64,000 bases of DNA from Myxocyprinus asiaticus (taxonomy: Eukaryota > Chordata > Actinopteri > Cypriniformes > Catostomidae). The position numbers and the translations under genes were made by a program. The notes below the pieces were generated by a model. It had not been told where the DNA came from, searched no databases, and worked only from the letters and a program-made list of their open reading frames with translations. Location: NCBI RefSeq assembly GCF_019703515.2, contig NC_059362.1:42399826-42463825 (forward strand), read 5' to 3'. Shown here in pieces: positions 11,931-24,566 of the stretch. Positions within the stretch are counted from its first letter, which is position 1; each line of letters begins with the position of its first letter.

Positions 11931-14087
11931 ACCCTATGCTCTGACCCCTGGGATATGTGGAAAAAAAAGAATTTCACTGTATATGTGCAAATGTATAATA
12001 TGTGACAATATAAAAGGCTTCTTCGTCTTCTAATATACACTGTATATACACTTACTTAGCACTTTATTAGGAACACTATGATCCTAATAAAGTGCCCGAT
12101 GTGGTCTTCTGCTGTTGTAGCCCATCAGCATCAATGTTCGACGTGCATTCTGAGATGCTATTCTGCTCACCACAATTGTACAGAGTGGTTATCTGAGTTA
12201 CCGTAGCCTTTCTGTCAGCTCGAACCAGTCTGGCCATTCTCCATTGAACTCTCTCATCAACCAGGCAATTCCGTCCGCAGAACTGCCACTCACTTGATGC
12301 TTTTTTTTTTTTTTTTGGCACCGTTCAGAGTAAACTCTAGAGACTGTTGTGCGTGAAAATCCCTGGAGATCAGCAGTTACAGAAATACTCAAACCAGCCC
12401 GTCTGGTGCCAACAATCATGTCATGTTTAAAATCAAAAAATGTCCCCATTCTGATGGTTGATGTGAACATTAACTGAAGCTCCTGACCCATATCTGCATG
12501 ATTTTATGCATTCCATTGCTGCCACAAGATAATGGCATGAATAAGTAGGTGTAAAGGTGTACCTAATAAAGTGCTCAGTGAGTGTACATATATCAAAACA
12601 TAATAGCAAATGAAAATATATATACAAAAATCTAATTTTACGCTTATTTAAATATGTTTTACATTTACTTTCCAAGAAGCACCTACCACTCCAGTTTTTG
12701 GCCATTTTGAACATGTTGGCTGCTCTGGCATACATCTCACAAGCCTCTTCCACTTTGTGATTTCCCCTAAAAAAAAAATAGAAAAATTCAGTTTCAGTTC
12801 ATTCTCTTTTCCTATTTAAAATCCTAAATATTTTGTATCCTTGTTTTCATAGTGCTAAATTTCCAAAATATGATTACAAGCATTTTAATAATGCTGCAGA
12901 ACATAATTTTCTCATACTTTACCTGCATTTAAACAGACAAAATAGGCTAAGTGATGAAATTCTTTTAAATGGAAAAATAAAAGCTTATTATAGTTGAAAA
13001 TATTGGTCGGGAAGGAAAATTAAACTGTATATTTTGTGTTATGTCATCAAAACCTCTTAAATTACTGTTGGTAATTAACAGAAAGGCCTAAATAAATTCT
13101 GGTCCTGGTTCAGTTTGACGTCCGGTGGGTTTATTTATGTGGGTCAGTTTGTGAGCATCTCATGTTATATTAATCAAACCTATTTAAATTAATTCCATTT
13201 TGCAACATACTAGGACAGAGATAGTTTTCATTTATACTGTATATAGCAGCAATTTATCCTGAAAATAATTTGTTCATTTGCTGTCAGACCTTGAGATTTA
13301 TAAACAAATACCTATTAATTGCTGTCAACATACTGTAATGCACCTAAAAGTTAAATTATAGGCCTATGTGTGTATCTACTTTAAATTGTCCTCTTTTGAA
13401 GTTTAAATATTTTAACTTTATAATAGCTTTCATTAATAAGTCATTAATAAACATCATATAATGCTTTAAAACAGGTACACGTACATGATAACATAAATCA
13501 AAGTTTCATTACATTTTCTCTTGTTTATTTTATGACTATTTGTATAAATATAAACTAATGATCTGGTTGGCATTATATAATGTAATGAATGAAATTCTTA
13601 ATGAAAGTTATTATCAAATATTAGGCCAACCTTAAAACTGAAGGTGGACATGGATTTTACATATGGATATCTATGATTGACAGTTGAATCATGCAGCTGC
13701 ATTCACACAATTTACTAACATACTCTTATTAAATTGTGAATACATTATAATAAATGACCCAAACTGCATATATAACACGTGTGTTTTATTAAAATGAAAT
13801 GATATATACTCAAAGACGATGTAAATACTGCAGTGCTCCTGCGCCACTAATGCGCCAAACCTAAATATTTTCCTGCTCAAATACTATGACATCGGATAAA
13901 TGGTTATTATTTTTATTGACCCTTTATGATAATAATTAAAAGAAAAACAGTTATGTTAAAAAAATAAAAAAAATAATATTTAATCTTACCCAAACATTCC
14001 TGCTAAAAACGAGCCGGAAGACTTCACTTTCTTATCGGCTTCTGCCATAAGCTGAATTGCCTCCTTCTCCTTTCCCGAATTGTCCAT
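4956..14087 (-). CDS. napb: Beta-soluble NSF attachment protein (beta-SNAP)
   Basis: NAPB binds assembled SNARE complexes and recruits the ATPase NSF to take them apart after membrane fusion, mainly in neurons. All 11 coding exons could be placed with GT-AG borders and continuous phase: 13990-14087, 12687-12766, 10297-10413, 9886-9932, 9408-9485, 7603-7658, 7365-7449, 7152-7256, 6997-7065, 5174-5224 and 4956-5057, giving 295 aa. The protein starts [20 protein letters not shown] and carries the family blocks [41 protein letters not shown] and [11 protein letters not shown]. It ends DLK with Leu294, the position known in alpha-SNAP to be needed for stimulating NSF. Choices such as LHMQLQ and [12 protein letters not shown] favour beta over alpha. 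Introns hold Tc1-like elements, a foldback element and (AT)n tracts. One oddity is Gly in [10 protein letters not shown], where human paralogues have Glu or Gln. Confidence 0.95.
5651..6243. mobile_element. Long-terminal-inverted-repeat foldback element (copy 1)
   Basis: The left end TTAAAGGAATAGTCCAGG runs into AAGTTAAGCTCAATCGACAG, and the right end is its inverse (CTGTCGATGGAACTTAACTT). There is no coding capacity. A second copy at 34969-35571 has cleaner ends. It lies in a napb intron between exons 9 and 10. The class is unproven; TTAA at the ends is compatible with a piggyBac-type target. Confidence 0.7.
8190..8255. repeat. (AT)n microsatellite
   Basis: An uninterrupted AT dinucleotide array in a napb intron (between exons 5 and 6). 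It gives false IYIYIY open frames. Confidence 0.95.
8335..8906. mobile_element. Non-autonomous hAT-like element, left-truncated copy
   Basis: Similar along its length to the fuller copy at 20706-21613: GCTAATGCTGTTAATTATAC, CTGTCTCTTTAAGAAAAC, AAAAGAGACATTATT. It ends TACCCAGCCCT, the inverse of the AGGGCTGGGTA terminus of the other copies. No open transposase. It lies in a napb intron. Confidence 0.65.
10596..10698. repeat. Compound (AT)n-(CA)n microsatellite
   Basis: About 65 bases of TA repeats followed by CA repeats with two CATA interruptions, abutting the left end of the Tc1-like element. Confidence 0.95.
10694..11847 (+). mobile_element. Tc1-like DNA transposon, near full length, inactivated
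   Basis: The inverted termini match: the left end carries CAACATTAAAACCACTGACA and the right end reads GGTGGTTTTAATGTTG. Between them is a decayed transposase. An N-terminal frame (10838-10987) begins [16 protein letters not shown], the helix-turn-helix part. The catalytic part (11224-11766) shows [18 protein letters not shown] and [13 protein letters not shown], the D, D and E of the DDE triad. Frameshifts and stops separate the halves. It sits in napb intron 2 between two (AT)n arrays, as expected of a family that targets TA. Confidence 0.9.
11224..11766 (+). pseudogene. Tc1-like transposase catalytic domain, broken
   Basis: A 180-residue open frame covers most of the DDE domain: first Asp in CDES, second in [11 protein letters not shown], Glu in [10 protein letters not shown], ending near RGLVESMP as usual for the family. 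The N-terminal DNA-binding region is in another frame upstream and is separated by stop codons near 10985 and 11216, so no full transposase can be made. The start is only the first Met after the stop. Confidence 0.85.
11852..11927. repeat. (AT)n microsatellite
   Basis: About 75 bases of AT repeats directly right of the Tc1-like element. With the array at 10596 it brackets the transposon. Confidence 0.95.
12049..12584 (-). mobile_element. Internally deleted Tc1-like element
   Basis: Flanking TA dinucleotides enclose termini CACTTACTTAGCACTTTATT and, inverted, CACTCACTGAGCACTTTATT. The interior matches a transposase N-terminal region on the minus strand (phrases equivalent to TCGAACCAGTCTGGCCATTC and CCAGCCCGTCTGG), but the catalytic part is missing and an oligo-T run interrupts it. 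It is 536 bp, non-autonomous, in napb intron 2. Confidence 0.85.
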
Positions 14088-14099
14088 TTTTCTGGCGAT

Positions 14100-14340
14100 A
14101 AGTGACGAGAAAAGGGCAGTAAAATTTATTTTTCTTTTATCCGCTCTCTCTCGCGTGTGTCACTATGGCAGCGGGGATTACTGTCATTTGGTTTATTGAG
14201 TGTAGGCGATCAGAACGCTCGAGCGAGGCATTATGGGATTTGGAGTTCCTTGCCTGAACTGGTACAAGCAGTTGATAATACGAATCAGGAACAAATACAC
14301 TACAACTCCCACTTACACACATTAAGGGTCGTTACGTAAT
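14100..14340. promoter_or_regulatory. napb promoter region with two ZNF143-like motifs
   Basis: Directly upstream of the napb ATG (14087, minus strand). ACTACAACTCCCA at 14299-14311 and GCATTATGGGATTTGGAGT at 14228-14246, in opposite orientations, resemble the Staf/ZNF143 site (ACTACAATTCCCA...ATGC), common in vertebrate housekeeping and bidirectional promoters. The region also has several CpGs and no clear TATA box. Site identity is by eye only. Confidence 0.45.
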
Positions 14341-15552
14341 ACTCCCGTTAATATATTGCAGGAAATTACATGTCACAGTTAACAAAAAAAATATCTAAAT
14401 TAATTTAATGAGGGATTTACGATCGTTTTATTCTTCGGTATGTACAATTTTTGTTTAAACTGAGCAATTTTGAGGGTTTTATAGTATTTTATTAAAGTAC
14501 TATTGTATTACAGAATTATTGGATACTTCATTATTACGATTTCCCCTCTTTCTCAGGCATATTCATTGAATTTGGGGGGAAAAAAACAGCACTCAGCCAA
14601 CGAAATTACATCTGCATATACAGAGTCCACAAGGTTGTTTACAGAGCTGCCCTCACTACAATTAAAAAACAAAAGAAAACAATTCTGAACACTAGATGGC
14701 ACTGTATTTTATCAAACTAGTTCAACACAGGGAATTGAACCCGAGTGAACTTGCAAATAAACTTTAAAACAAATATAGAAATATGTCAACAGCATTGCAT
14801 GGAAACCAATTACAGGAACATTTCACAGACTGTTTCTCAAAACGTAGTGAGCTACCTACATAGACAGCATTTTCGGGCAGTGTAGTAAGGGTTGCTGTCC
14901 AAAATATTTTCAGTACAGTCCGCTCACTGGGTTTTGAGACCCAGCCTGTAAGTGGAAGGGAAACGTTATGCTGGTTATTTTCATTTGCTTTTTATGTATG
15001 AGGTTTGGAGAACAAACAGGATGTGCAGGTGTGCAGCCAGGGCAGTGTTAAATATTAATGATTGTCTGTCACAGCTGCACATTGGCATTATACATCAAGC
15101 CCACTTCACCTGTTTTAAGATAAGAGTATTGCAACATTAAATACTTCAGTGTCAGTAATCTGGTGCCTTTGAATGCAATGAAGTCGAGACTCTGTTTGCT
15201 AATGATAACCACTTATAATAGCCCTGTATTAAAGGTTTAAATTCCTGCTAAAAGACTTATATCCTTGTAACCATCCTCATTTTCGAACTCTTCATCCCCA
15301 CAGTGGGCTATGTGGCATGCACTGACTATGGAGGGAAAGTGAGCAACTTAACATCTTTCCATCTCTTTCTCCCACTATCCATTTCTGGATTTACAACTTT
15401 TAAAGTATCCTTTTAGCATAAACTTTGCAAGTGCAAAATGTAATGTAGCCTAAAACAATTTTTTAGCAAGATAACAACAATTTTAGCAATGATACAGTAA
15501 TTGAGTTCCTATTGAAAGAAGAAAGAAACAGAATTAATTTGTCTGAAATACA
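14341..15552. other. Intergenic interval between napb and gpcpd1
   Basis: AT-rich sequence with no supported exon, RNA gene or clear transposon. Short open frames at 14503-14688 and 14952-15140 show no recognisable domain and look like chance. Confidence 0.4.
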
Positions 15553-16655
15553 TTTATTGTGGCTCTCAGAGCGTTGTTCGAAGTTGGCATGGTGAAGTAT
15601 AACCCGCAGTGAGTGTGGATTCATACAAGTTCCTCAGTCCAGTGTGGCGTTCATCAGCAAACATGCATAATTTCACTACCCTGCAGTGAGGGAGCGGTGT
15701 AAATGCATGCAAAGAGACAACCACACTGACTTTGACGCAGCACATACAGACAGATTATGGAGGCACATTCATTCAAATATATACCCAGATATAGTAAATA
15801 GTTGTGAATTGCACCGCTGAATGAAAAAAGCTGACATTTTGTTCTGCTGAAATGAACAGTGTTAAATTTATGAAATTATTTGTGGACGCAATGGTTATAG
15901 AAACATTTCTATACAGCAGAGACACATGCATAGGCATTGTGATGTTACATGCTAAGAAGAAAAACAACGACTTTCTGAAAAACAGGCCCCTCTGTTAACC
16001 ATAAAATATTTTTAATAATAGCAATTAAATTCAGTCTATTGATTAGGTGTTTCTTTACAAGAAAATCAACACATTCACCAGATTTGTATTTAAGCACTGT
16101 ACACTATTATTTGCACTGTATTATCAAGCCCTGCATTTGTGTTGTTCGTGATTCTAAAGGCCAAAGTATACTTCGGTTTCCACGTGACGGTACGTCTCGA
16201 GCACAGTGCGTGTGATGCAAATATCTGACTATTCGCGTATAATGCCCAACGAAAATGGAGTATATCCTAGCCTTAATACTATATTGCGCAAGTGGTCAGT
16301 ACTCATTCCGCGGACAAAATAAACAAGAAATAGATAAATACTTGAAGGGAAGAAATTCAGGGGATGACAAAGATTCCAATTGCATCTAGGTGTTCTATAT
16401 ATGATTCTGCAGTGCTCAAACATACAGCAAATTAACTAAATAGGCAAAAATATTACCTTTGTGGAAACTAGCATTGTGTAATTGTCCTTTATGTCACTGG
16501 TTTGACATAATTATACTCTAAAACACACCTTCTGCCTTTGCAATCGGACTCGAGTGAAGTTTGGCTCAATGTAGTGAGTGTTTCTGTGCATTAGTTCTGT
16601 TGCATTGTGAACAGTTCATGGGAGCTTGAGGTAAGGTGGACTTTACGAATGGCTC
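15553..16655 (-). other. Probable gpcpd1 3' UTR
   Basis: On the minus strand this follows the gpcpd1 stop codon. An AATAAA (read as TTTATT at 15553-15558 on +) is the first plausible polyadenylation signal I noted. Inside, 16158-16176 reads AGGCCAAAGTATACTTCGG, like the terminus of the DNA element at 31878, so part of this segment may be transposon-derived. Confidence 0.35.
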
Positions 16656-19600
16656 TCAGGAAGAACTTAGGCCAGAGTCTGACTCCCCGCTGGCCTCTTG
16701 GGCTTTTCCAGCACAGGGAATGGAGGAGCACGGAATACTATAGGTGGAACAGGCACAGGTTTGCATAGTCTCCTCCGAAATGACCTCTTTTATAGAAACC
16801 TGCTCCTCTACTTTAAAGATGTCGGACTGCTCCATCTGGTCTTCACAGATTCTGTGGATAAGGAGTAAGAACAGACTGTTATTTTAGTGCTGAAATTAAG
16901 CAAGATATTTAGTGTCTTTTACCCAGGGGTAAGCTAAAGATTAGCTATCTGGGAAAAGGGGATCATACAAAGGTTTTGACCAAGAGCAAAAAATAGTAGT
17001 AGTTACATTATTACAACTCCACAATTGCCACATGCCTTTATTTTCTGGTATAAATACTCTGATTTATACCATAAATAAAAAATAAAAAAAATTTAAAAAA
17101 ATTTAAAAAAAAAGACAACAGCTACTAGTGTGGAAATCTGAGCCAAACCAATTCACACTTCTCACAGTTGCGAGAGGCCCTGAAATGTTATTTAGCTTCA
17201 TCAGAACAAGACATTCCAGTTTAAAACGTTCACATAACCACAGTCTGGAATTATAATACACTGTTAACCTTCAAAAGCATTTGCCGTTACCGAGAAACTA
17301 GAAAAACTGGAATGGTCATCAGAACTTTAGACCTACAAAAAATGTTTCATGTTTCAACCATCATGTTTCTTTCAACATTTGTCAGATGGTACGCACGTTT
17401 AAGAACCGTTTGCATACTTGTGGGTCTCCAAGAAAAATTCAAAGACTTGTTTATGTTTTTTATTAGCCATTAGAAATGACAGGTCAAAATGTGTTCTGCG
17501 AACTCCCAGCTCTTAAGAAAATATGCTGTTTGTATCTCCAAGAAATAATATAAGGTTTATTATAAACAAAGGTGGTTGTATATCATCAAAACAATTTTTG
17601 TTCCGTTCTTTTACTATATGCCAGGGATGCTCATTACATAGATCGCAATAGCAAGACAACCACTGGTTGATCTTGTTAACAGGCCAAAAGGAAAAGAGAG
17701 TAGAGAGAGAAACTAGAACTACACAAATAACGAGAAGTTAATGTAAACGGCGGGACAAAAAAAAAAAAAAAAAAAAGTGGGATTGTATTGAAATATCATC
17801 TTTCATATTTGTATAACCTCACCGTGACTGAGTGGGCCAAACTGTTAAAAACCCAACACACATTGTTGATGTGTAAATCTGGGCGGTCATATGTAAATGT
17901 TTCCTGATGATTTCAGAATGAGACATTTTTGCATCTTAGTAGACTACACTAGGAAGGAAGTTTTGGGCTCTGAGAGTTACAGTATGTTTTCAATGGTACA
18001 ATGAACTCAAGGAATAAATCATTCCTCAGCTTCCGAGTCCCGACTATATACCAAATTCCCTCCCATTATCAGGACTAACCATATTATATTTAAAAGAATA
18101 CATCCGCTACATATATGCTGTGGGATAAAACCAAAAGTACATGGTAAGATGTTTTCAGTGCAATCATTCATACATAGACAAATGCATTCCAAAGAAAAAG
18201 GTCTCGCTTCAGAACAACTTTTTCTGCCATGCCTTTATTATTAAACTATCATGCTGGTTTTGAAAAACCAAAAGCGGTCCGTTCAATTCACTCTTTCTTC
18301 AATGGTCATAGTCATTGAAGTCCACAGAGGGGATTCATGCACAGCACTGGAATGTGTGTAAAAGCAGTTTGGGAAGGAAAAGTAGGCCACCCACATAAGG
18401 AGGAAGTCTCTAATGCTCGGAATGATGTAAAAAGCAGCTGAACTTGAACGCAATAATTTGAATAAACAGCCACTCAAAAAGCATGGATCATAACTCAACA
18501 ATTTCACTGCCTCACATCACTGCTATAAAACACTACAGCGTTCTCTTGGTGCAATCTATCAGGCAGCAGTCAAATGCCGATAAAAAACAAAACAAAACTG
18601 GGAACCATTACTGGCATCAGAAGAAGTTGAAGCATTGGATTTTGTCACCAAGCATTCATGTATTCTGAAAAAAGAGGCAAATTACCATAAAATTATATGA
18701 GAAATATTTAAATAAGGCAACAGGGCAAAGTTTAGGAAATGACAAGGAGAGTTATTTACATCATGTAAATATTTGACTACTTAAAAAGAAAAAAGGAAGT
18801 CAAGCCACACATATTATTTCATAATTAAGTGTGCAGATTGCTTGGTATTAGCACCAGAGTTTGAATACTAGGGCTTTACTTGTGCCGTTACAATCATATC
18901 ATGATACTTTTTCTCTGGATAGGGTATCGATACTTTAGATCTCTGGATCATTATTTTTACAGTTCAGTTATGAAGGAGGAGCTCTAAATAGAACCCTGAT
19001 ACCAGCATTTCTCCTTGAGAGAATAGGAAACAAACCTGCAGATTCACTCTTTTTCAGATATTCTGGTCTCTTTCAATTACAAACCAATTGTGATATCGTG
19101 ATGCATGGCAACATATTCAATCATGACATATGAGGGGAGGTGTTTGGCGATATCCCAGCACTATCCCAGTATGTTTTGGATAGAGCAGGAAAACAGAAAA
19201 CTACATTTTTACATTTTCATACTGCTATACGCATTCTATTGTAATGAACAGGAATCCAGTTTCTCTGTGCTGCTCTGTAGGGTTTTACTGCAATAGAAAA
19301 GAAACAAAAATGCAGAACATATATGGACAGAACTGTCATAAACAGTTACTGCATATCAGCAAGCGCAACAAATTATGGACAAAGTCAATATTTTATCAAT
19401 GTTTGATGAAGTGTGTTCTATAAAAGCTCAGTGTTGAGAATCAGTAAGTATACACCGTGATGGCTCTCGGTTATAAAATGTTCAGACTCTAAAATCAGAT
19501 TGGATGAGCAACATTCAAAACAGTTGTAAAATGGCCGATCAACAGCAATTGAAATTTATTTTAACGTCTATACAGTATATCTACAATATCATAATACTGC

Positions 19601-22600
19601 AGAATAATTGTTTTGACTATTATTTTATTAATGAATGCATTAATTAAACATTATTTATAGTATGAAATATTATATTTATTGAACATTAGTGTTTTTTATT
19701 CCACTGCTGCCGCCACTTTATAAAAACAATAAGCCATGAGGCAGATGTGCATTACAGTTATTTTACTACGGTTAATAGGCTTTGAAGCATTCCACTTCAT
19801 ACTGAGCTTAACAACATAATTTAACCGTGGTAAAGTCAATGTAACGAACTGCCTCAGGTGGCTTCTTTATTGACCTCCCCTCATGCCATCTCAACAGCAG
19901 GGAAGGTTATTTGTGATTTTTAAAAGTGCACACATGGTATGTGCTGTATTACATAAACACAGAACATCATTGATCAGTTTAACCTTTAGTCGGAATGAAA
20001 TGCAACTTTACATGAAAATGTGCTGATATGCCTGTATCATCCAGGAACAGTCATAAACCACTGTGTCAATTACACCGGGTGACAAGAACATTAATGATGT
20101 TGAAAGAGTCAACATGCCACTCATATAAACAATGATGACGTAACCTCTAATCATGTATTATGGTTTTAAATGATCACTACTACTTGGTGATCCTTGTCAC
20201 CACTTTAAATGTGAAGATATGCTGTCCAACTAATTATAGCTGTTGGACTAGAACATGTTGAGCAGAACTTTCCCTACACATCCCATACTGTAGTTAGACT
20301 TTTGACTATCAGCATAGAGTCTGGTTCACATTGCACCTTGGCTAACTGCCTACTTAAACAGAAAGAGACTGTCTAACTTACATATAAAATGACGAATGAC
20401 AGTTTCTTTTACATGATGTTTAAGGGCGGGTAAATCTGAAATTGTACAGAGTGCTGACAGTTATCTTGTTTACTTGCTACGAATCGTATCAAACAAAACT
20501 CTTGAATATCTTTTAAAAATTTGACAAAATGAAACTTGTAAACATTGGCAAATCAAGTTACTAGATATGATTAAATCAACCTGGTGCATCGTAAACATTA
20601 TTTTGTTTCACGGCAGATTGATAACACTGTGTGTACTCTGACTGTGTGCACTCAGAAATTGTGTAAAGCCAGAAAATCAGACTGGAGTGTGCTAGATTGA
20701 AAAATAGGGCTGGGTACTGATACAGATTTCCTGATTCAAATCGATTCCCATTCACAAGCTCTTGATTCGATTAGATTCTGATTTGTTCGATATAGAGTCA
20801 TATGGGTATATTTCAGTTATAATTTTCATTTTGCTTACAAAGAAATTATCTCCCAGCTAATGCTGTTAATTATACAGGGGAACTTCTAACTATGTACATT
20901 GTTTTTCATGATTTTGGTCACATTTTAGCTTATTAAAAATATACAAATCTATGTACTCCAATAAATATGATATTATATTGCATATATTATATTTTGTTAC
21001 ATGTTTATTGTTTAATGCATAATGTATACTATTTACAAGTATTTACACTGATTTGTAGAACACCTGTTAAAAATCTGTACTGTCTCTTTAAGAAAACTGG
21101 CAGTTCTGAAATGAGCGTCTGTAAATAAGCGCATATTAAAGAGAGAGGACTCAGACGGCTTATTTATTTTTACCTCATCTGTGCTATTTGTGATTGGAAT
21201 TAAACGTTTATGTTTTGTTGTTTTTGATCAACAATTGACTAAAGAACAGAAAGGATTTTAAAAGAGACATTATTAAATGGCAAATGGGTTGCGTGGATCT
21301 TGTCTTTGATTGACACACTTACGGAACGTGTCAAATCAAACCTTAATGCTCAACACGCAGTGAAAGGATCTCGGTGTAGAACTTCTTCGCCACTATACTA
21401 CTAGTGAAATCTGAACATTTACCAGCCAGTGGCTAATTACAGACATTTTTAATCACATAGTGCGAAATTTGTTCTCATATGCGAGTGATGTACTCGCATT
21501 ATAGAGAGTTGCGTACAAAGTAAAAGATAAATCTTGGGATTTAAGAATCAATATCTAGATCGTTCAAATGAAGATCACGATGCATCAGAAAATCAGTAAT
21601 TTTACGCAGTCCTATTGAGAAAGCTAAAGCCATTTTTGTGTACAATATGTATCAGATGGCCAGAGGGCAGTCTAAGACTAACCTGTCATATATGAGGCCA
21701 TCAATGCCCTGTTCCCTTAACTTCATCCTGTTTTCGTGGTCATTGTTATCATTTCCCCAGCAGAAGACCACCAGCCCTTTAGACTGGGCTTCTCTGATAC
21801 ACTCCATGTTCCTTAAGAGCTCGTCTGCATGTGCACTGATTCCCTGTAAGCAGACACAAAACAAATTTCAGCACAAAATCAACTCAAATACAGGCTGTTT
21901 AGTCTTTGTGACAATTGTTAGTGATCTACAAGCATAGTCAACATAAAACAGTGTTCACAACCCATTATACTTCCACAATGTTAAAGTTAAACGAGATTTT
22001 CAAAGAGAAAACATGGATGTCCCGAGTTTGAAAAGTGGGTGTTATATACTAAAATGGAGCCAGCTGCTTGGAGGTGAGGGGTTGAAAAATAAGGGGGCTA
22101 GGTGACGAGATGTGAAGGAAAGTCATTTCAGAGGCAGAGCAAGTTTTTACAGTTTTTACATTTACTTTCAAAGAATCGTGCACAAAAGGACTAGGAAAGT
22201 GTATAAAGAATGTAGATGGGATCAATTTTGAAACAAACAAATCTCATGGAAGCTACAAAAAATAATTAAATACCTGATTTTCACATGATGGGTTTGTAAA
22301 GTTTTGTTGCCAAATTGGGTGACTTTCTGTAACCGTGCAATTTCACAACTCTGTTCTTAGTATCAACTTCTACAGCTGTGATACTACAACATCTGGTCTA
22401 CAGCTGAAATGGCGTTAATGTTTTCTCTCACCAGAATGTTCTCACTCATAGCGAAGCTCATGGCGATCTTTGTGTTCTGACAACGGATGTCCATGAGTTC
22501 AGGGTAGATGTCTGTGATGCCCTGAGTCAGAAACAGGATGGGGTATTTGTTCTGCTTTTGCCTGACCCTGGAGAAAAAAATAAACATTGGGAGTTTATTG

Positions 22601-24513
22601 TGGTACCATAAGGGGCCTTTCACATATGACACATTCTTGTGTCTGTCTGCACTCTTTCTGAATTGTTTTTTCGATGTAAACATGCACTACACGGACGTCT
22701 ATGACCACTGTGATACGTCTTGCTATTTTTTTTAACGCTCAACATTATGATATGTGTCAAGTTAAAAGTTTTACTTATAAAAATGCATCTCGAGACACTT
22801 GCATGCTACTTCAATCATTGCACTCTAGCTTTTTTCAACAAAAATATGCATTCAATGTGAACGACCCCTTAGTCACAAGAATAGTATTAGCACACCTCTC
22901 AGTGCGGGACGAGTTACACACCAAAGTTGGCTACACATTTAGGCTTCGGGGTTTATTCAAAGCTTTAACCCATAGTAAGAGCAATACTAATAGTGATGCC
23001 TGCCTTAGCAAACATCCAAATGTTTTATTACTGTAGACTTCTTACATTGTGCAAACATCAGGATCAAAACAGGAGAGGACTATCCTTCTCTTGCCAGCGT
23101 TCTGGAGCACACATGTGAGGATGATGTCCAGGAACTGGTTCATGTTGAAGTAGGTGGAGAGGCTTGCATCCCAGGAACCATCCTGTTTGGAGGAAACAAA
23201 ATACAATGAGGGTGTTTCCTCTTTCCAGTAACATTGAGATCAAACTAGTACAGAGGCAAAAACAAACCCTGAATTGAGAGATCCACTTCAGCTCAATGTT
23301 GAAGCCCACATGATCTGGAACAGCCTGAAATATCTAAAACATGATATAAAATAAAGGAGGAGAGAAGGTTAACTGCTATTTAAAAGCAGTTTTTGAGAGT
23401 TACCTCTGAAAAGAAAAGCTAAAGGAATGTCATACCTGTGAGAGGGACGGGAAAGGCTGATGTTCATATATATACTCCTCTTCATCCTGCAAGTCTAGAT
23501 GAAGCGACAACACAGACTTAATAATCCTGATCTATTCAACAGACCCCATTTATTTAGCACAAAAGTGACTGCGCTATGAGACATCAATGTGAATGTTTCC
23601 AACAAGTCTAACAAATAGTTACATAATCATACGTATTTGTGTTCTATAAATGCTTTATGTATTGTTGTGTTGTAAGATGAGGTAACTACCTTTGTGGTCA
23701 TGAACATCCATGGCAGTTGTGTGGGCCAGCTAAGACAAAATAAGACAGATAACTTTCAAAAACACATTCATACATCTGTATTCCAACATGGTTACAATGT
23801 TACTGATCACAGATGTAAATAAGACTACAATAATTCAAAACGAGTCTTACTTTGAGAAGTTGAAGTTGATCAAAGGTAAGATCCTTGACGGGAACTTCAA
23901 CCAATACCATTGAATTCTTGTCATTTTTCTATCAAAGGACAAAAAGGGGGAAGAGATTATATTGTTTTTGTTTTTTTTAGTAGTACCGTTTACTACAGTT
24001 CATTTAAGACATGTTAGAATTTGCTAGATTTAATCTAGCACAGGACTAGACAGGAAGCTTCTGGATGCGAGTCGTTTATCACAGTAAATTAAATCAAATG
24101 ATAATAGTATCCGTTAAAGGCTCCTTTCCAACTTGGCCAAGTAAACTGTATCAAATGTGTTTTAGTTACCTTTTTGGTAGAAATGCAGCAGGTGAGATCA
24201 TGGTACACGATTGGGACTAAATCCTTGGAGAGATGAACATCAAACTCTACATATGCAGCTCCCTGTGATTAAGAACAGAGATCGTTTTAGTTTTTATATC
24301 TTATAAAAAACTTAATGCATTTTGATTGAGTTGCTGTATTTAAACTCACATGGCTGGCAGCACTTAGAAATGAGGCAATGGTGTTTTCCCTGACCTTGTG
24401 ATGCCTGAAATACAAGAAAACATTTCTGATTAAACCCAAGAACATAGGAACAGATAGATCTATATTATTATTTTAAACATAAGAAGGCCAGAACAGAATC
24501 TAACCTATTTTTC

Positions 24514-24566
<53 letters not shown>

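Noticed and set aside
21638..21937. Plus-strand frame of 99 codons
   Set aside because: Antisense to the gpcpd1 exon at 21683-21843.
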